The position numbers were made by a program, and so were the translations under genes. From JAHIKV01 sp963733145 (GTDB lineage: Bacteria; Planctomycetota; Planctomycetia; Pirellulales; Thermoguttaceae), in the NCBI GenBank assembly GCA_963733145.1, contig CAVTCJ010000008.1, forward strand, positions 124,001 through 188,000: DNA of 64,000 bases, read 5' to 3'. Under the pieces are notes generated by a model. It ran no database searches and was not told the DNA's origin. It was given only the letters and a program-made list of their open reading frames with translations. How positions within the stretch are numbered: the first letter of the stretch is position 1; each line of letters opens with the position of its first letter. Of this stretch, positions 19,831 through 29,235 are shown piece after piece.

Positions 19831-20227
19831 AACGCAGCTTGCAGTTGCTTGCGGACAAGAAAATTACGGACAGGAATATGGGGTGTTAAAGGCACCCTGC
19901 GCAGGCGGGGTATGCCTCCGGCACATCGAGCTGGCCGATGGTTTGTTCTCATCGTTTTTGACTTATTTCTCAAGTTTGGGAAATGAAATTCCGCACATTT
20001 TGGCCGCTCGGCGCGTAGAATATATAAGTTGTTGATCTTATGTACTTTGTGAAGAGAGAGCGGCGCGGGCAAATAGAGGCAACAAGTGGGGTACGGCCCC
20101 CTGTGGCGCAAAGTATAATGGCGGGGATGGGAGACAAATAGGGCTAACATGAAATACGTCAATTCCGCGATACTTACCGATCGAAGCGATAACAACCTGG
20201 ACAACTGTTCCCGACTCGCACATAATC
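19831..20227. other. Intergenic region, AT-richer, no gene seen
   Basis: About 400 bp between queD and the next gene. The part 19940-20060 is AT-rich. It has an agtataatggc promoter-like box near 20111-20116 and short open frames without protein character. I see no hairpin with a T-run and no family of repeats here. Confidence 0.35.
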
Positions 20228-20548
20228 ATGGAATTGACCCCACAGAGCATTTCACTGGGCCTTCCTTGGGGGGCGGCGGCCGGCCGCGGCATGGATCGGT
20301 TCTGGCAAGCCGAGCCGGAATGGCTGATTCTCGGGCTCGCGGTGCTGGCGGTATTGGTGACGATCGCCTGGTACGTGATCGGGAAAATCCGCCCCAAGTC
20401 GATACAGAAGGAACGCTGGACCCACGAATGTCTCTCAAAATTCAGAGAATCGCACTCCAAGGGTGTGCTAACCGACGAAGAATTCCGAACAATTAAGACT
20501 AACTTGGACGCGCAACTCCGGGATGAGTTAAGCGATAACGACGAATAG
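20228..20548 (+). CDS. Small membrane protein with SHOCT-like tail
   Basis: 106 residues, ATG 20228. One membrane segment at about residues 32-52 (WLILGLAVLAVLVTIAWYVI) is followed by a charged cytoplasmic part ending LSKFRESHSKGVLTDEEFRT and IKTNLDAQL. That tail resembles short SHOCT-type motifs (a helix, G-L-T-EEF, a second helix) found at the ends of many small membrane proteins. It stands 77 bp before clpX on the same strand and could share its transcript. Function unknown; this kind of small protein commonly precedes clpX in planctomycetes as far as I recall, which should be checked. Confidence 0.65.
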   Translation: MELTPQSISLGLPWGAAAGRGMDRFWQAEPEWLILGLAVLAVLVTIAWYVIGKIRPKSIQKERWTHECLSKFRESHSKGVLTDEEFRTIKTNLDAQLRDELSDNDE

Positions 20549-20625
20549 GGTTACGCCGATCATATAGAGAAAATCAACCACGCGGTTCGGAAGGGACGCT
20601 TCGCGCAACGAGGAAAGGATTTGGC

Positions 20626-21915
20626 ATGCCGTCAGGACGAGACTTCAACAGCGGCCGTCGCGGAACCGGCCCCACGAAGAAAAACGCCTTCTGTTCCTTC
20701 TGTCGCAAGAGCTATCGCGACGTCGGTCCCTTGGTCGAAGGACCGGGCGACGTTTACATCTGCGGCGAATGTATCGACCTCTGCCAGTCGATTCTCGAAC
20801 AGGAGCGGCGGCGGCGCGGCTCGAGCAAGCCGCTGTTCACCAAAATCCCCACCCCCCGGCAAATCGTCGCCAACCTCGACCAGTACGTGATCGGCCAGGA
20901 TTACGCCAAAAAGGTCCTCGCCGTGGCGGTCCACAGCCACTACAAGCGGCTGATGCACGGCACCACCGGCGCCGACATCGAGATCGACAAGTCGAACATC
21001 CTGCTGATCGGACCCACCGGCTCGGGCAAGACCCTGCTGGCCCAAACCCTGGCCCGCATCCTCGACGTACCCTTCGCCATCGGCGACGCCACCACGCTGA
21101 CCGAGGCCGGCTACGTGGGCGAGGACGTGGAAAACCTGTTGCTAAAACTGCTCCATGCCGCCGATTTCGACGTCGAGGCCGCCCAGCGGGGCGTGCTCTA
21201 CATCGACGAGATCGACAAGATCGGCAAGACCAGCCAGAACATCTCCATCACCCGCGACGTCTCCGGCGAGGGCGTGCAGCAGGCCCTGTTGAAGATGCTC
21301 GAGGGGACGATCGCCAACGTGCCGCCGCAGGGCGGCCGCAAACATCCCGAGCAGCAATACATCCAGATCGACACCAGCAACATCCTCTTCATCTGCGGCG
21401 GCACCTTCGTGGGACTCGACGACATTATCGGCCGCCGCTTGGGAAAACGGACCATCGGCTTCTCGCAGGAAGGCGTCGGCCACGACCTGCTCGAACAGGG
21501 CGACCTGCTCCAGCAAGTCACCAGCGACGACATCCTCCATTTCGGCATGATTCCCGAACTGGTCGGCCGGCTGCCGGTGGTCGCGGCGCTGCGGCCGCTG
21601 GACCTGGAGGCGATGACGCGCATCCTCACCGAGCCGAAGAACGCGCTGATCAAGCAATTCCAGGCGTTGTTCGCCATGGAGAACGCCGAACTGGCCTTCA
21701 CCGACGCCGCCCTGCGCTTGATCTCGGAGCGGGCGATGGCGAAGGACACCGGCGCCCGCGGGCTGCGCTCGATCATCGAGGAGGTGATGCTGGACATCAT
21801 GTTCGACTTGCCCGATCAGGCCGCGGGCAGCCGCTACCTCGTCACCGACGAAGTCGTCTCCGGCGCCCGGCAACTCGTCCCCCTGCCCGCCGAGCCGAAA
21901 TCCAAGACGGCATGA
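20626..21915 (+). CDS. clpX: ATP-dependent Clp protease ATP-binding subunit ClpX
   Basis: AAA+ unfoldase that recognises tagged proteins and feeds them to ClpP. 429 residues, usual length. N-terminal zinc-binding domain has CSFC at 23-26 and CGEC at 46-49. Walker A is GPTGSGKT at 129-136, Walker B VLYIDEIDKIG near 193-203, sensor and pore regions follow (GYVGEDVEN, NISITRDVSGEGVQQALLK), and the ClpP-binding IGF loop appears as TIGFSQE. The C-terminal domain includes AKDTGARGLRSIIEE. No clpP is in the window. Reading frame is intact over its full length, unlike many neighbours. Confidence 0.97.
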   Translation: MPSGRDFNSGRRGTGPTKKNAFCSFCRKSYRDVGPLVEGPGDVYICGECIDLCQSILEQERRRRGSSKPLFTKIPTPRQIVANLDQYVIGQDYAKKVLAVAVHSHYKRLMHGTTGADIEIDKSNILLIGPTGSGKTLLAQTLARILDVPFAIGDATTLTEAGYVGEDVENLLLKLLHAADFDVEAAQRGVLYIDEIDKIGKTSQNISITRDVSGEGVQQALLKMLEGTIANVPPQGGRKHPEQQYIQIDTSNILFICGGTFVGLDDIIGRRLGKRTIGFSQEGVGHDLLEQGDLLQQVTSDDILHFGMIPELVGRLPVVAALRPLDLEAMTRILTEPKNALIKQFQALFAMENAELAFTDAALRLISERAMAKDTGARGLRSIIEEVMLDIMFDLPDQAAGSRYLVTDEVVSGARQLVPLPAEPKSKTA

Positions 21916-21922
21916 TACACCT

Positions 21923-22112
21923 TGTTCCCACGCTCTGCGTGGGAACACACTGCCCGGACGCTCCGCGTCCGTTCGGTCGCTGAATGTTTAACCGGGATTA
22001 TTCATGTGCAAACACTAGCCCGATCCGTCCCGGTGCATGAATAATCCGGCTTAATGTCACCGCGTTCCACACGGACGCGGAGCGTCCGAACCATGCGTTC
22101 CCATGCGGAGCA
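21923..22112. repeat. gttcccacgctctgcgtgggaac inverted repeats
   Basis: Two hairpin pairs: gttcccacgctctgcgtggg with its own complement at 21923-21946, and a longer inverted relation between cggacgctccgcgtccg (21956) and acggacgcggagcgtccg (22071). A cggattattcatg block lies between them. A related piece (ttcccgcacagggcgtggga) lies inside the coding sequence at 33290. Could also stop clpX transcription. Confidence 0.7.
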
Positions 22113-22173
22113 TGGGAACGAGTGGGTGTTGGCTGTGCTGATTCCAAGAGTATCGGGGTCAACGACCAGTCCA

Positions 22174-23035
22174 ATGAATTGGCTCGTCTACCACTTCGCC
22201 AGCGGGCAATCGTTTTTCACGGGCGTCGCGCTCGTCATCATCGCCGCACTGGCGTCGGGACGGCCGAACCGGATTGCCGAACGCGTTGCAATCTGGGCGT
22301 TCTTGGCCGGGGCCGCGGCCATCGCGCTCGCTTCCGCGGCGATTCCATACTGGTGCTATGCGATCGCAGTCTGCGCAACAGTCGCGTGGATAGTCTCGAT
22401 GTTCGTCCACAAATGGCAGCGCTGGACGCCGTATGCGGTGATCGCCGTGTGGCTCGCGGCCGCCGCGCTCGAAGCGCCGTATCACATTGCGCCGACGCTC
22501 GAGCCGGCCCCGGCCCGGGCCGTGACCGTCATCGCGGATTCGATCACCGCCGGCATGGGCGCGGACGACAAATCCGTTCGTTGGCCGGACATCCTCGCCA
22601 AGGAACGCAACCTCCAAGTCCAAGACCTCGCGCACGTGGGCGAAACGGCGGCCTCGGCCCTGCGGCGGGTCAAGGAACGGGGAATCGACGCCCCGGTCGT
22701 CGTGCTCGAGATCGGCGGCAACGACCTGCTCGGCTCGACTTCGTCCGCCCAATTCGCCCGTGATTTGGACGCGCTGCTCGCCCGGGTCTGCGCCGGGGCG
22801 GCAAGTGCTGATGTTTGAATTGCCCCTGCCGCCGTTCCGCCACGAATTCGGCCGCGTTCAACGCGCGCTGGCCCGGAAATACCACGTCGCGCTGATTCCC
22901 AAGCGGGTGTTGCTGTCCGTCCTGGCGGGGAGCGATTCGACGGTCGATACGATCCACCTCACGCAGGCGGGGCAGCGGCGAATGGCCACAAGAGTATGGC
23001 GGCTGCTGAGCGGGGCGTTTCCCGGCAGCAAATAG
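22174..23035 (+). CDS. SGNH/GDSL-type hydrolase with membrane anchor, one frameshift
   Basis: Esterase or acylhydrolase fold displayed at the membrane. Start chosen at ATG 22174 (MNWLVYHFASGQSFFTGVAL) because what precedes is repeat. Three to four hydrophobic helices fill residues 10-110. The hydrolase follows: VTVIADSITAGMGADD (block I Ser, here ADS in place of GDS), VVVLEIGGNDLLG (block III Asn), then after a frame change near 22800 VLMFELPLPPFRHEF and DTIHLTQAGQRRMA, which holds the catalytic Asp and His. Joined length about 286 residues. Confidence 0.78.
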
Positions 23036-23160
23036 CAAATAGCAAATAGTATCGCGGCAAGTGCGCGTAGGGTGGGACAAGCGAAGCGCTGTCCCACCAG
23101 CAACGGCAAAATGCGTGGTGGGACCGTGCTTCGCTCGTCCCACCCTACTATCCACAACAG
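23036..23160. repeat. agggtgggacaagcgaagcg inverted repeat
   Basis: Long hairpin: gtagggtgggacaagcgaag at 23068 and its complement cttcgctcgtcccaccctac ending at 23148, separated by a short loop. The same element, better conserved, is at 48424-48505. It lies just downstream of the SGNH hydrolase and could act as a terminator, though it has no T-run. Confidence 0.8.
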
Positions 23161-23391
23161 AAACTAAATAGGCGGAAATGCCGCATTCCGGCTGGTCTGC
23201 ACAGGATCGTCAGTGCCCATTTTTCACCCATCCTGCTGAAAAACGTGTGCTGTGTGTTGCCATTCGGCGTCGTTGGAGCGAAAATGGGCTATTGCGATCG
23301 GCAACGGGGGAGATTGGTTTCTCCCCGGCCGTCCGGCATACGATTGCCCCGGAAAGGCAAACAGATCACCTCATTCAATAAGGAATATCCC

Positions 23392-24132
23392 ATGAGATTC
23401 TTGCTCGGCACGGTTCTGACGTTGTTGGCGGTGAACTACACCCTGGCCGCCGATCGGCCGCACGCGGCAAAGGGCGTGGAAGAGGGTTTTGTGAGTCTCT
23501 TTGACGGCAAGACGCTCGACGGCTGGAAGGTGGGCGAGAACGCCGAGCTGTTCCGGGTCCACGACGGCATGATCGTGATGGAGTGCCCCGCGAACAACCG
23601 CCGGCCCGCCCACCTGTTTTACGTCGGCAAGGTGAACAATCACGACTTCAAGAATTTCGACCTCAAGGTCGACGTGATGACCTTCCCCAAGTCGAACTCG
23701 GGCATCTACTTCCACACCAAATATATCGAGTCCGGCTGGCTGAAGATCGGAATGGAGTGTCAAATCGACAACAGCCACGCCGACTGGCGGCGGACGGGCA
23801 GCCTGTACGCCATCAAGAACCTCACCTGGGGCCCGGAAAAACCGCCCGCAAAAGACCGAGGCGACGTTACCTTCTTCGCTGAGCCGCCGGTCAAGGACAA
23901 CGTCTGGTACACCCAAGAGATCATCTACCAGAACGGGCTGACGACGGTCAAACTGGACGGCAAGACGGTGCTCGAATTCCGCATTCCCGACGCCAACGTC
24001 GAACACAAGCTATCGAACGGGCTGACCTGGCTGCCGCGGGGAACCTTCGCCTTGCAGGGACATCCGCCGATGCGGGGCTTTACCAGCAAGGTCTACTTCA
24101 AGAACATCCGCGTCAAGGTCTTGCCCGATTGA
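23392..24132 (+). CDS. DUF1080 (3-keto-disaccharide hydrolase-type) secreted protein
   Basis: 246 residues from ATG 23392, which follows aaggaat at a suitable distance and begins a signal peptide (MRFLLGTVLTLLAVNYTLAA). The mature part is one DUF1080 domain, a concanavalin-like fold: GFVSLFDGKTLDGWKV at the start, SNSGIYFHTKYIE in the middle, NGLTTVKLDGKTVLEF, and FTSKVYFKNIRVKVL at the end. These features are typical of this family, which is greatly expanded in planctomycetes and acts on sugars in the periplasm or outside. Alone on its strand here. Confidence 0.9.
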   Translation: MRFLLGTVLTLLAVNYTLAADRPHAAKGVEEGFVSLFDGKTLDGWKVGENAELFRVHDGMIVMECPANNRRPAHLFYVGKVNNHDFKNFDLKVDVMTFPKSNSGIYFHTKYIESGWLKIGMECQIDNSHADWRRTGSLYAIKNLTWGPEKPPAKDRGDVTFFAEPPVKDNVWYTQEIIYQNGLTTVKLDGKTVLEFRIPDANVEHKLSNGLTWLPRGTFALQGHPPMRGFTSKVYFKNIRVKVLPD

Positions 24133-24153
24133 ACCCTCGGGACGGCGATTTGA

Positions 24154-24696
24154 CTACGCGGCCTTTCGCTTGCGCCAAGCCAAAACCAGACCCACGCCGC
24201 AGAGCAGCGACCAGATGGCGAACGTGGCCGGTTCGGGGACTGCCGATTCCACTTTCACGCAGCCAAGATCGTCGTTGTTATTGAACTCCCACGTGCAGTC
24301 GTTGCCGTGAAAGGTGCAATCGATGTTTTCAATGCAGTTGTTGCCCTGAAACACCTGGCAACTGAACTTCACGTCGTCCGTCGGCGTTCCGGTTAACCAA
24401 AGCTGCCAGTCAAACGACTTGGTGAAGAGGCCGTCCGATGTCACGACGTTATTGTGATGCGAGGTTTGAGACCATCCGGATGTGAACGGGATGATCATCT
24501 CGAAATCGTTGTGTTTGGAGGACTGCATCACGAACTGCACGTGGTCGAATTGATTTTGATTATTCGCCCGAAAACCGTAACCGAAACTATTTCCCGTGAG
24601 CAGGTCGGTTTCGACCGTGATTGACGCGAAGGCGGTTGAACTTGCGGCGGCAAGGACTGCGACGGCAAATGCAAGGTGAAAGACTGGCTTTTTCAT
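24154..24696 (-). CDS. PEP-CTERM sorting-domain protein
   Basis: 180 residues from ATG 24696. Signal peptide MKKPVFHLAFAVAVLAAASS, a beta-rich, Asn-rich body with six Cys (CQVFQGNNCIENIDCTF and nearby), and a complete C-terminal sorting tail: VPEPATFAIWSLLCGVGLVL, then WRKRK. The tail directs processing by an exosortase and display or release at the cell surface. The body has no family I recognise. Convergent with the DUF1080 gene, 21 bp between stops. Confidence 0.88.
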   Translation of the reverse strand: MKKPVFHLAFAVAVLAAASSTAFASITVETDLLTGNSFGYGFRANNQNQFDHVQFVMQSSKHNDFEMIIPFTSGWSQTSHHNNVVTSDGLFTKSFDWQLWLTGTPTDDVKFSCQVFQGNNCIENIDCTFHGNDCTWEFNNNDDLGCVKVESAVPEPATFAIWSLLCGVGLVLAWRKRKAA

Positions 24697-24754
24697 GCTC
24701 TATTCCTTTGGAAGTGATGGGTGAAACAATCGTTTCCTTCTACCAGCTATAGTC

Positions 24755-25012
24755 CGCTGACCCGCGATTCCTGACAAGGAATTCGCGGCAAGGTTCAAAA
24801 TTCAGCGATTCCCCCGGGCGACCATAGGGAATTTCCCTGCTCGCCGCCGAGAGAGGCCCCCGTTGCGCTACAAAACCATAACATCTCCGTGCCGATTGCG
24901 GCGAGTTGGCCTGTGAGGCGATCAGGGGGATCGTGGCAGAGGTAGCCCAAGTTACTGAGTTGCGCGGGTTGATTCGTTGAAAACAAACCCTTGCCGCGGG
25001 TTTTTCTCCGAA
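24755..25012 (+). ncRNA. Possible structured RNA between divergent genes
   Basis: No protein frame is convincing here. A tatagt box lies at 24748. The segment cgattccccc (about 24807-24816) can pair with gggggatcg (about 24926-24934), a local hairpin gggaatttccc lies between, and the stretch ends with aaacccttgccgcgggtttttct (24993-25014), a short stem followed by five T like an intrinsic terminator. That combination would suit a small RNA of about 250 nt, but no known family was recognised and the stems were found by eye only. Confidence 0.2.
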
Positions 25013-25181
25013 ACTTCGTCCGAAAAGTGGAAAATCGACGCAAATCACTATGGTTAAAGAACAAATGAATCCGTTGTATCTTCGCCACGCTTTCGCCTGT
25101 TTGGTCGGTGATTCGCGCGGGGGCACTGTAAAGCTATACTTGTTCGGGCGTTGATAAGTTGTCTGAGGGGGGGCTGTCCCG

Positions 25182-27836
25182 ATGGAAGGCATTATCGTAA
25201 TTGTGGCGTTGCTCGCGGCGGCTGTGCCGCTGGTCATGCTGGGGTTGTTGATCGCCATCCGCGGTCGGCAGGAAAAGGACTACCAGGAACTGACCCGACG
25301 GCTGAACCGCATCGAGTGGAACGCGGAACAGATGCGGGACTTGCTGCGCAGACGGGCCGAAACGCCGCCCGAAAAAACCATGCCGGCGGAACCCGCTCCG
25401 GCGAAGGCGGCGCCGATCATTACCCCCGCGAAGGTAGAGCCGATCGAGGCGGAGGTCCAGCCGGAAGCGGCACCGCGTCGTCCCTGGGAAAAGTCGCCTT
25501 TAGCGGGTTTGAGTGCCATTGCCAGCCTGTCCAGCAGTGAAATTCCGTCAGCAGGCCTGGACCGCCACTGCCGGCCCGCCCAGCAGTGCGGATTTGGGTG
25601 CCACTGCTGGCTCGTCCAGCAGTGATATTCCGCCGGTCTCTCCCGGCACTGCTGGGCAAGCCGGCAGTCGCCGCTTCTCAACAGACGGAAAAACCGGTTT
25701 TGGCCCCTTACGAGCCGAGCCGTTTCGAGACCGCCGCCAAGGAGACCCTGCGGAAGATCGGCCGCTGGATTCTCGTCGGCGAGGACGAATTGCCCGAGGG
25801 GGTCTCGATCGAATACGCCGTCGCCAGCAACTGGCTGCTCCGCATCGGGGTGCTGATCGTGGTGATGGGCATCGGCTTCTTTTTGAAATTGTCGATCGAA
25901 AAGGGGTGGATCAACGAAGTGGGCCGCATTATGCTGAGCACCGCGGCCGGGTTGGCGATGCTCGTCGCCGGCACGCGGATGCTGGGCCGCAAATACCATC
26001 TCTTCGGCCAGGGGATGATCGGCGCCGGCATCGCCACGCTGTACTTCAGCGTCTTCGCCGCACACAGCTTCTACCACCGGATCGACCAGCCGACCGCCTT
26101 CGCCCTGATGATGGCGGTCACCTGCCTGGCCGGCTGGATTTCCGTCCGCTTCAATTCGCTGCTGGTGGCCGTCCTCGGCATCCTCGGCGGCTACGGCACG
26201 CCGATCATGCTGCAAACCCACACGGTGGCCTACGTCAGTCTGTACAGCTACCTGCTGATCCTCGGCGTCGGCGTGCTGGGCATCAGCTACAAAAAGAACT
26301 GGCCCCTGCTGAACTACCTGAGCTTTCATCGGCACTTACGTGCTGCTGTTCGCCTCGATGCACGAATGGGGCTACGGGCCGGAGCAGTTCTGGCTGGTGA
26401 TGCCCTACGCCATCGCCTTTTTCGTGCTCTTCTCGACGATGACCTTCCTCTTCAATCTGGTGAACCGGCGAGAAGTCGTCGCTGCTGGAGGTGCTGGGGC
26501 TGTTCGTCAACGCCGGAGTCTTTTTCGGCATCATGCAACTGGATCGTCCGCGACGCCTACGGCGAGCAGTGGGTGGCGGCGGCCAGCCTGGCCCTGGCCG
26601 CCTTCTACGCCGCCCACGTCTACTACTTTCTCGTCCGCCGGATGCACGATCGCGAGCTGCTGCTGTCGTTCACCGCGCTGTCGGCGTTTTTCCTGGCCGT
26701 GACCATGCCGCTGCTGCTGTCGCGCGAGTGGGTCACGGCGAGCTGGGCCGTCCAGGCCCTGGTCATGCTCTGGATCGCCGGCAAACTGCAAAGCGAGTTC
26801 CTCCGCCACGTCGCCTATCTGCTCTACGCCATCGTCCTGTTCCGCTTCGGATTCCTCGACCTGAGAGAGCAGTATTCCGGTCCCGTGGCGAACGAATATG
26901 CCGCCGGTCAGTTTCTGTGGGCGATGGTCGAGCGGCTGATGATCTTCGGCGTGCCGATCGCCTCGCTGGCCGGGGCCGGCTGGCTCCTGCAACGCTCGCC
27001 GCCGAAGGCCCTGCTGCCGGTCGGGGAAGACAACGACGTCGGCCGCTGGATCGGGCTCCGCGAGGTGACGATCGCCATCGCCGCGGCCGTGGTGGGCATG
27101 ACCTTTTTGGCCCTGAACCTGGAGCTGAACCGCTCGCTGGGCTTCTTCTTCGAGCCGCTGCGGCTGCCCGCGATGTCGCTGCTGTGGGTCGCCCTGTGCG
27201 CCTTCCTGCTGTACGAGTATCTGCTGCACCGGAGCACCGTGCTGCTGGCTCTGCTGTTCGCCTTTGCCGTCGGCATGGTGGTCAAACTGTTCGCCTTCGA
27301 TCTGGTCGCCTGGCACATCGGGCCGGACCTGCTCTACGGCGGCGGAAAATACTATTCCTTCCGCGACGGCGCGCTGCGGCTGCTCGATTTCGGCGCGATG
27401 ATCGCCCTGCTGGCCTGTCGGCTGGAAGCTGTTGCGGTCCGCGCCCGACAAATTGGAGGCGAAACCGACGGGCAACATCTTCGGCGCCGCCGCCCTGGCC
27501 CTGCTGTTCGTGTTTCTCACGCTGGAAGTGAACGCGTTTCTGGGATACTTCGTGCCGGGATTGCGGGCCGGCGGCGTCTCGATCCTCTGGTCGATCTTCG
27601 CCCTGGGGCTGGTCATCGGCGGGATGTGGAAAGACACCCGGGCGGTCCGCGCCGTCGGCTTGACGCTGTTCGCGGTTGTGGCCTATAAAGTGCTCTTCAT
27701 GGACCTCCGAGAGGCCGAACAAGTCTATCGCGTCGTCGCTTTCCTGCTGGTGGGAATCGTGGTATTGTGCGGATCGCTGGTCTATATCAAGTGCCGCCCC
27801 TTGGCGGCGGCGCGGAAGAAGGAAATCGAACCATGA
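25182..27836 (+). CDS. DUF2339 multi-spanning membrane protein, frameshifted
   Basis: About 884 residues when joined. It starts at ATG 25182 with one membrane helix (MEGIIVIVALLAAAVPLVML) and a charged coiled segment, then a Pro/Ala-rich linker interrupted by repeats at 25505-25670, where the frame also shifts. The rest is a long series of about 20 hydrophobic helices starting at WLLRIGVLIVVMGIGFFLKL and typical of DUF2339 (IGAGIATLYFSVFAAHSFY, GILGGYGTPIML). Frame changes occur near 25600, 26325, 26470, 26545 and 27435. The stop overlaps the start of the next gene (ATGA at 27833-27836). No function is established for the family; pairing with DUF3999 suggests a cell-envelope role. Confidence 0.8.
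25505..25670. repeat. Palindromic cactgctgg/ccagcagtg repeats inside a gene
   Basis: Four related units in tandem, each built around gccactgctggc...gtccagcagtg (for example 25599-25625), spaced about 42 bp. They lie in the linker of the DUF2339 gene and are translated as Ser/Ala-rich or Cys/His-rich text depending on frame. The frame of the gene is not continuous through them. Confidence 0.8.
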
Positions 27837-29207
27837 CGCGGATGGCGGTGCTGTGTTTGCTGTTGGCCTTCGACGATGCAATCCGCGGCGGCGGAGCCGT
27901 AGGCGTTCCGCTTCCACAAGGACATCGACCGCGGCGCGAGCGGCAAGGAGAGCATGGTCGCGGTGGAGTTCGACGACAACGTGTATGCCGCCACCCGCGA
28001 CGGCCTGCCCGACGTCCGCGTGCTCGATGCCCAGGGCCGGCAGACGCCCATGCTGATCGAGAAAGTCGTCGAGAAGATCGACTACTCCGTGCGGAAAACG
28101 CTTCCCGGCAAGGTGATTAGCCTCAGCAAAGACGACAACCGAGTCAAGGTGGTCTTGCAACTCGAAGACGACGCCAGCGGCGCGGACGGCTTGAGCATCT
28201 TCACGCCGCTGACGGACTACGAGCGCCGCGTGCGGGTGTACGGCAGCAAAGACGGCGTGGTCTGGATGTCGCTCGAGGAAAACGGATTGATCTTCGACTA
28301 TTCCCGGCTGATGGACATCGGCAACCGCGACGTGCGGCTGCCGAAGAACGACTATCGCTACTACGCGGTCTCGATCCTCGACGTGAACGACGTCGAGGAC
28401 TCGCTGTTTCGGGAAATGACCCGCAAATACCAGGGCAATAAAGAAGTGGAGCGGATCGAAAAGAGCGTGCTCCAGCGGCGGCCCTTCCGCATGGACCGCA
28501 TCGATTTCTGGAAAAATCAACCCGCCACGCTGGAAAAGCGCGACAAAACCGCCGACTATTACGTCTCCATCGCGAAGATCGAGCAATCTTTGCAGGATCA
28601 CACGACCAACATCTACGTCTCCGCGCGGCGGCAGCCGCTCACCGCATTCACGCTGGAGACTTCCAGCCGCAATTTCAGCCGGCCGATCCGCGTGCAGGCC
28701 CAGGGCGCCGAGGGCGACAAGACCGAGTGGAGGGACATCGCCCAGGGCAAGATATCGCTGATCGAATTCGCCGCTTTCAGCGAGAAATCGCTGACGATTT
28801 CCTTCCCCGCGGAGAGGGCCGAGGAATATCGCATCGTGATCCGCAACGAGGACAATCCGCCGCTGAAAATCACCGGCGTCAAGGCGCGGGGCGACGTGTA
28901 TCGGGCGGTCTTCCTCGCCGCCCCGGGGGAATCGTACCGGTTGGAATACGGCTCGGAGACGGCCCCGCGGCCCAGTTACGACGCCGCCGCCGTGTTGGCC
29001 CCGCTGCGGGCGAAGGGAATCAAGCCGGTGGCGGCCAAGCTCGGACCGGAAGTCGCCGATCCCGCCCCCGAGCCGCCGCCGCTCGACTTCCGCGCTCTGC
29101 TCAACAATCCCCTGCTCCTCGGCGCGGCGATCGTCGTGCTGGTCCTGCTGCTGGGCTGGGCACTGTACCTCGCCGCCCGGCGGATCGATCGGCTGCCGCG
29201 GGAGTGA
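27833..29207 (+). CDS. DUF3999-like membrane-anchored protein, one frameshift
   Basis: About 457 residues. Starts at ATG 27833, overlapping the DUF2339 stop by 4 bases, with a short signal (MTRMAVLCLLLAF). The frame breaks near 27890; the mature part reads FRFHKDIDRGASGKESM, then VAVEFDDNVYAATRDGLPDV, several beta-rich repeats, and a C-terminal helix (NPLLLGAAIVVLVLLLGWAL) followed by a short basic tail. This layout (periplasmic beta domain plus one C-terminal anchor) and the position after DUF2339 fit DUF3999, which is known to sit next to DUF2339 genes. Role unknown. Confidence 0.72.
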
Positions 29208-29235
29208 CACGGAAATTGGCGTCTGCGGCCGCTTC

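Noticed and set aside
24740..25258. Minus-strand open frame of 172 codons upstream of the DUF2339 gene
   Set aside because: No ribosome site or domain; composition suggests chance. The region is better considered a possible RNA or plain intergenic DNA.
27282..29210. Minus-strand open frame of 642 codons opposite the DUF2339/DUF3999 genes
   Set aside because: It is antisense to recognisable membrane proteins, rich in Arg/His/Gln from reversed GC-rich codons, and has no domain or ribosome site.
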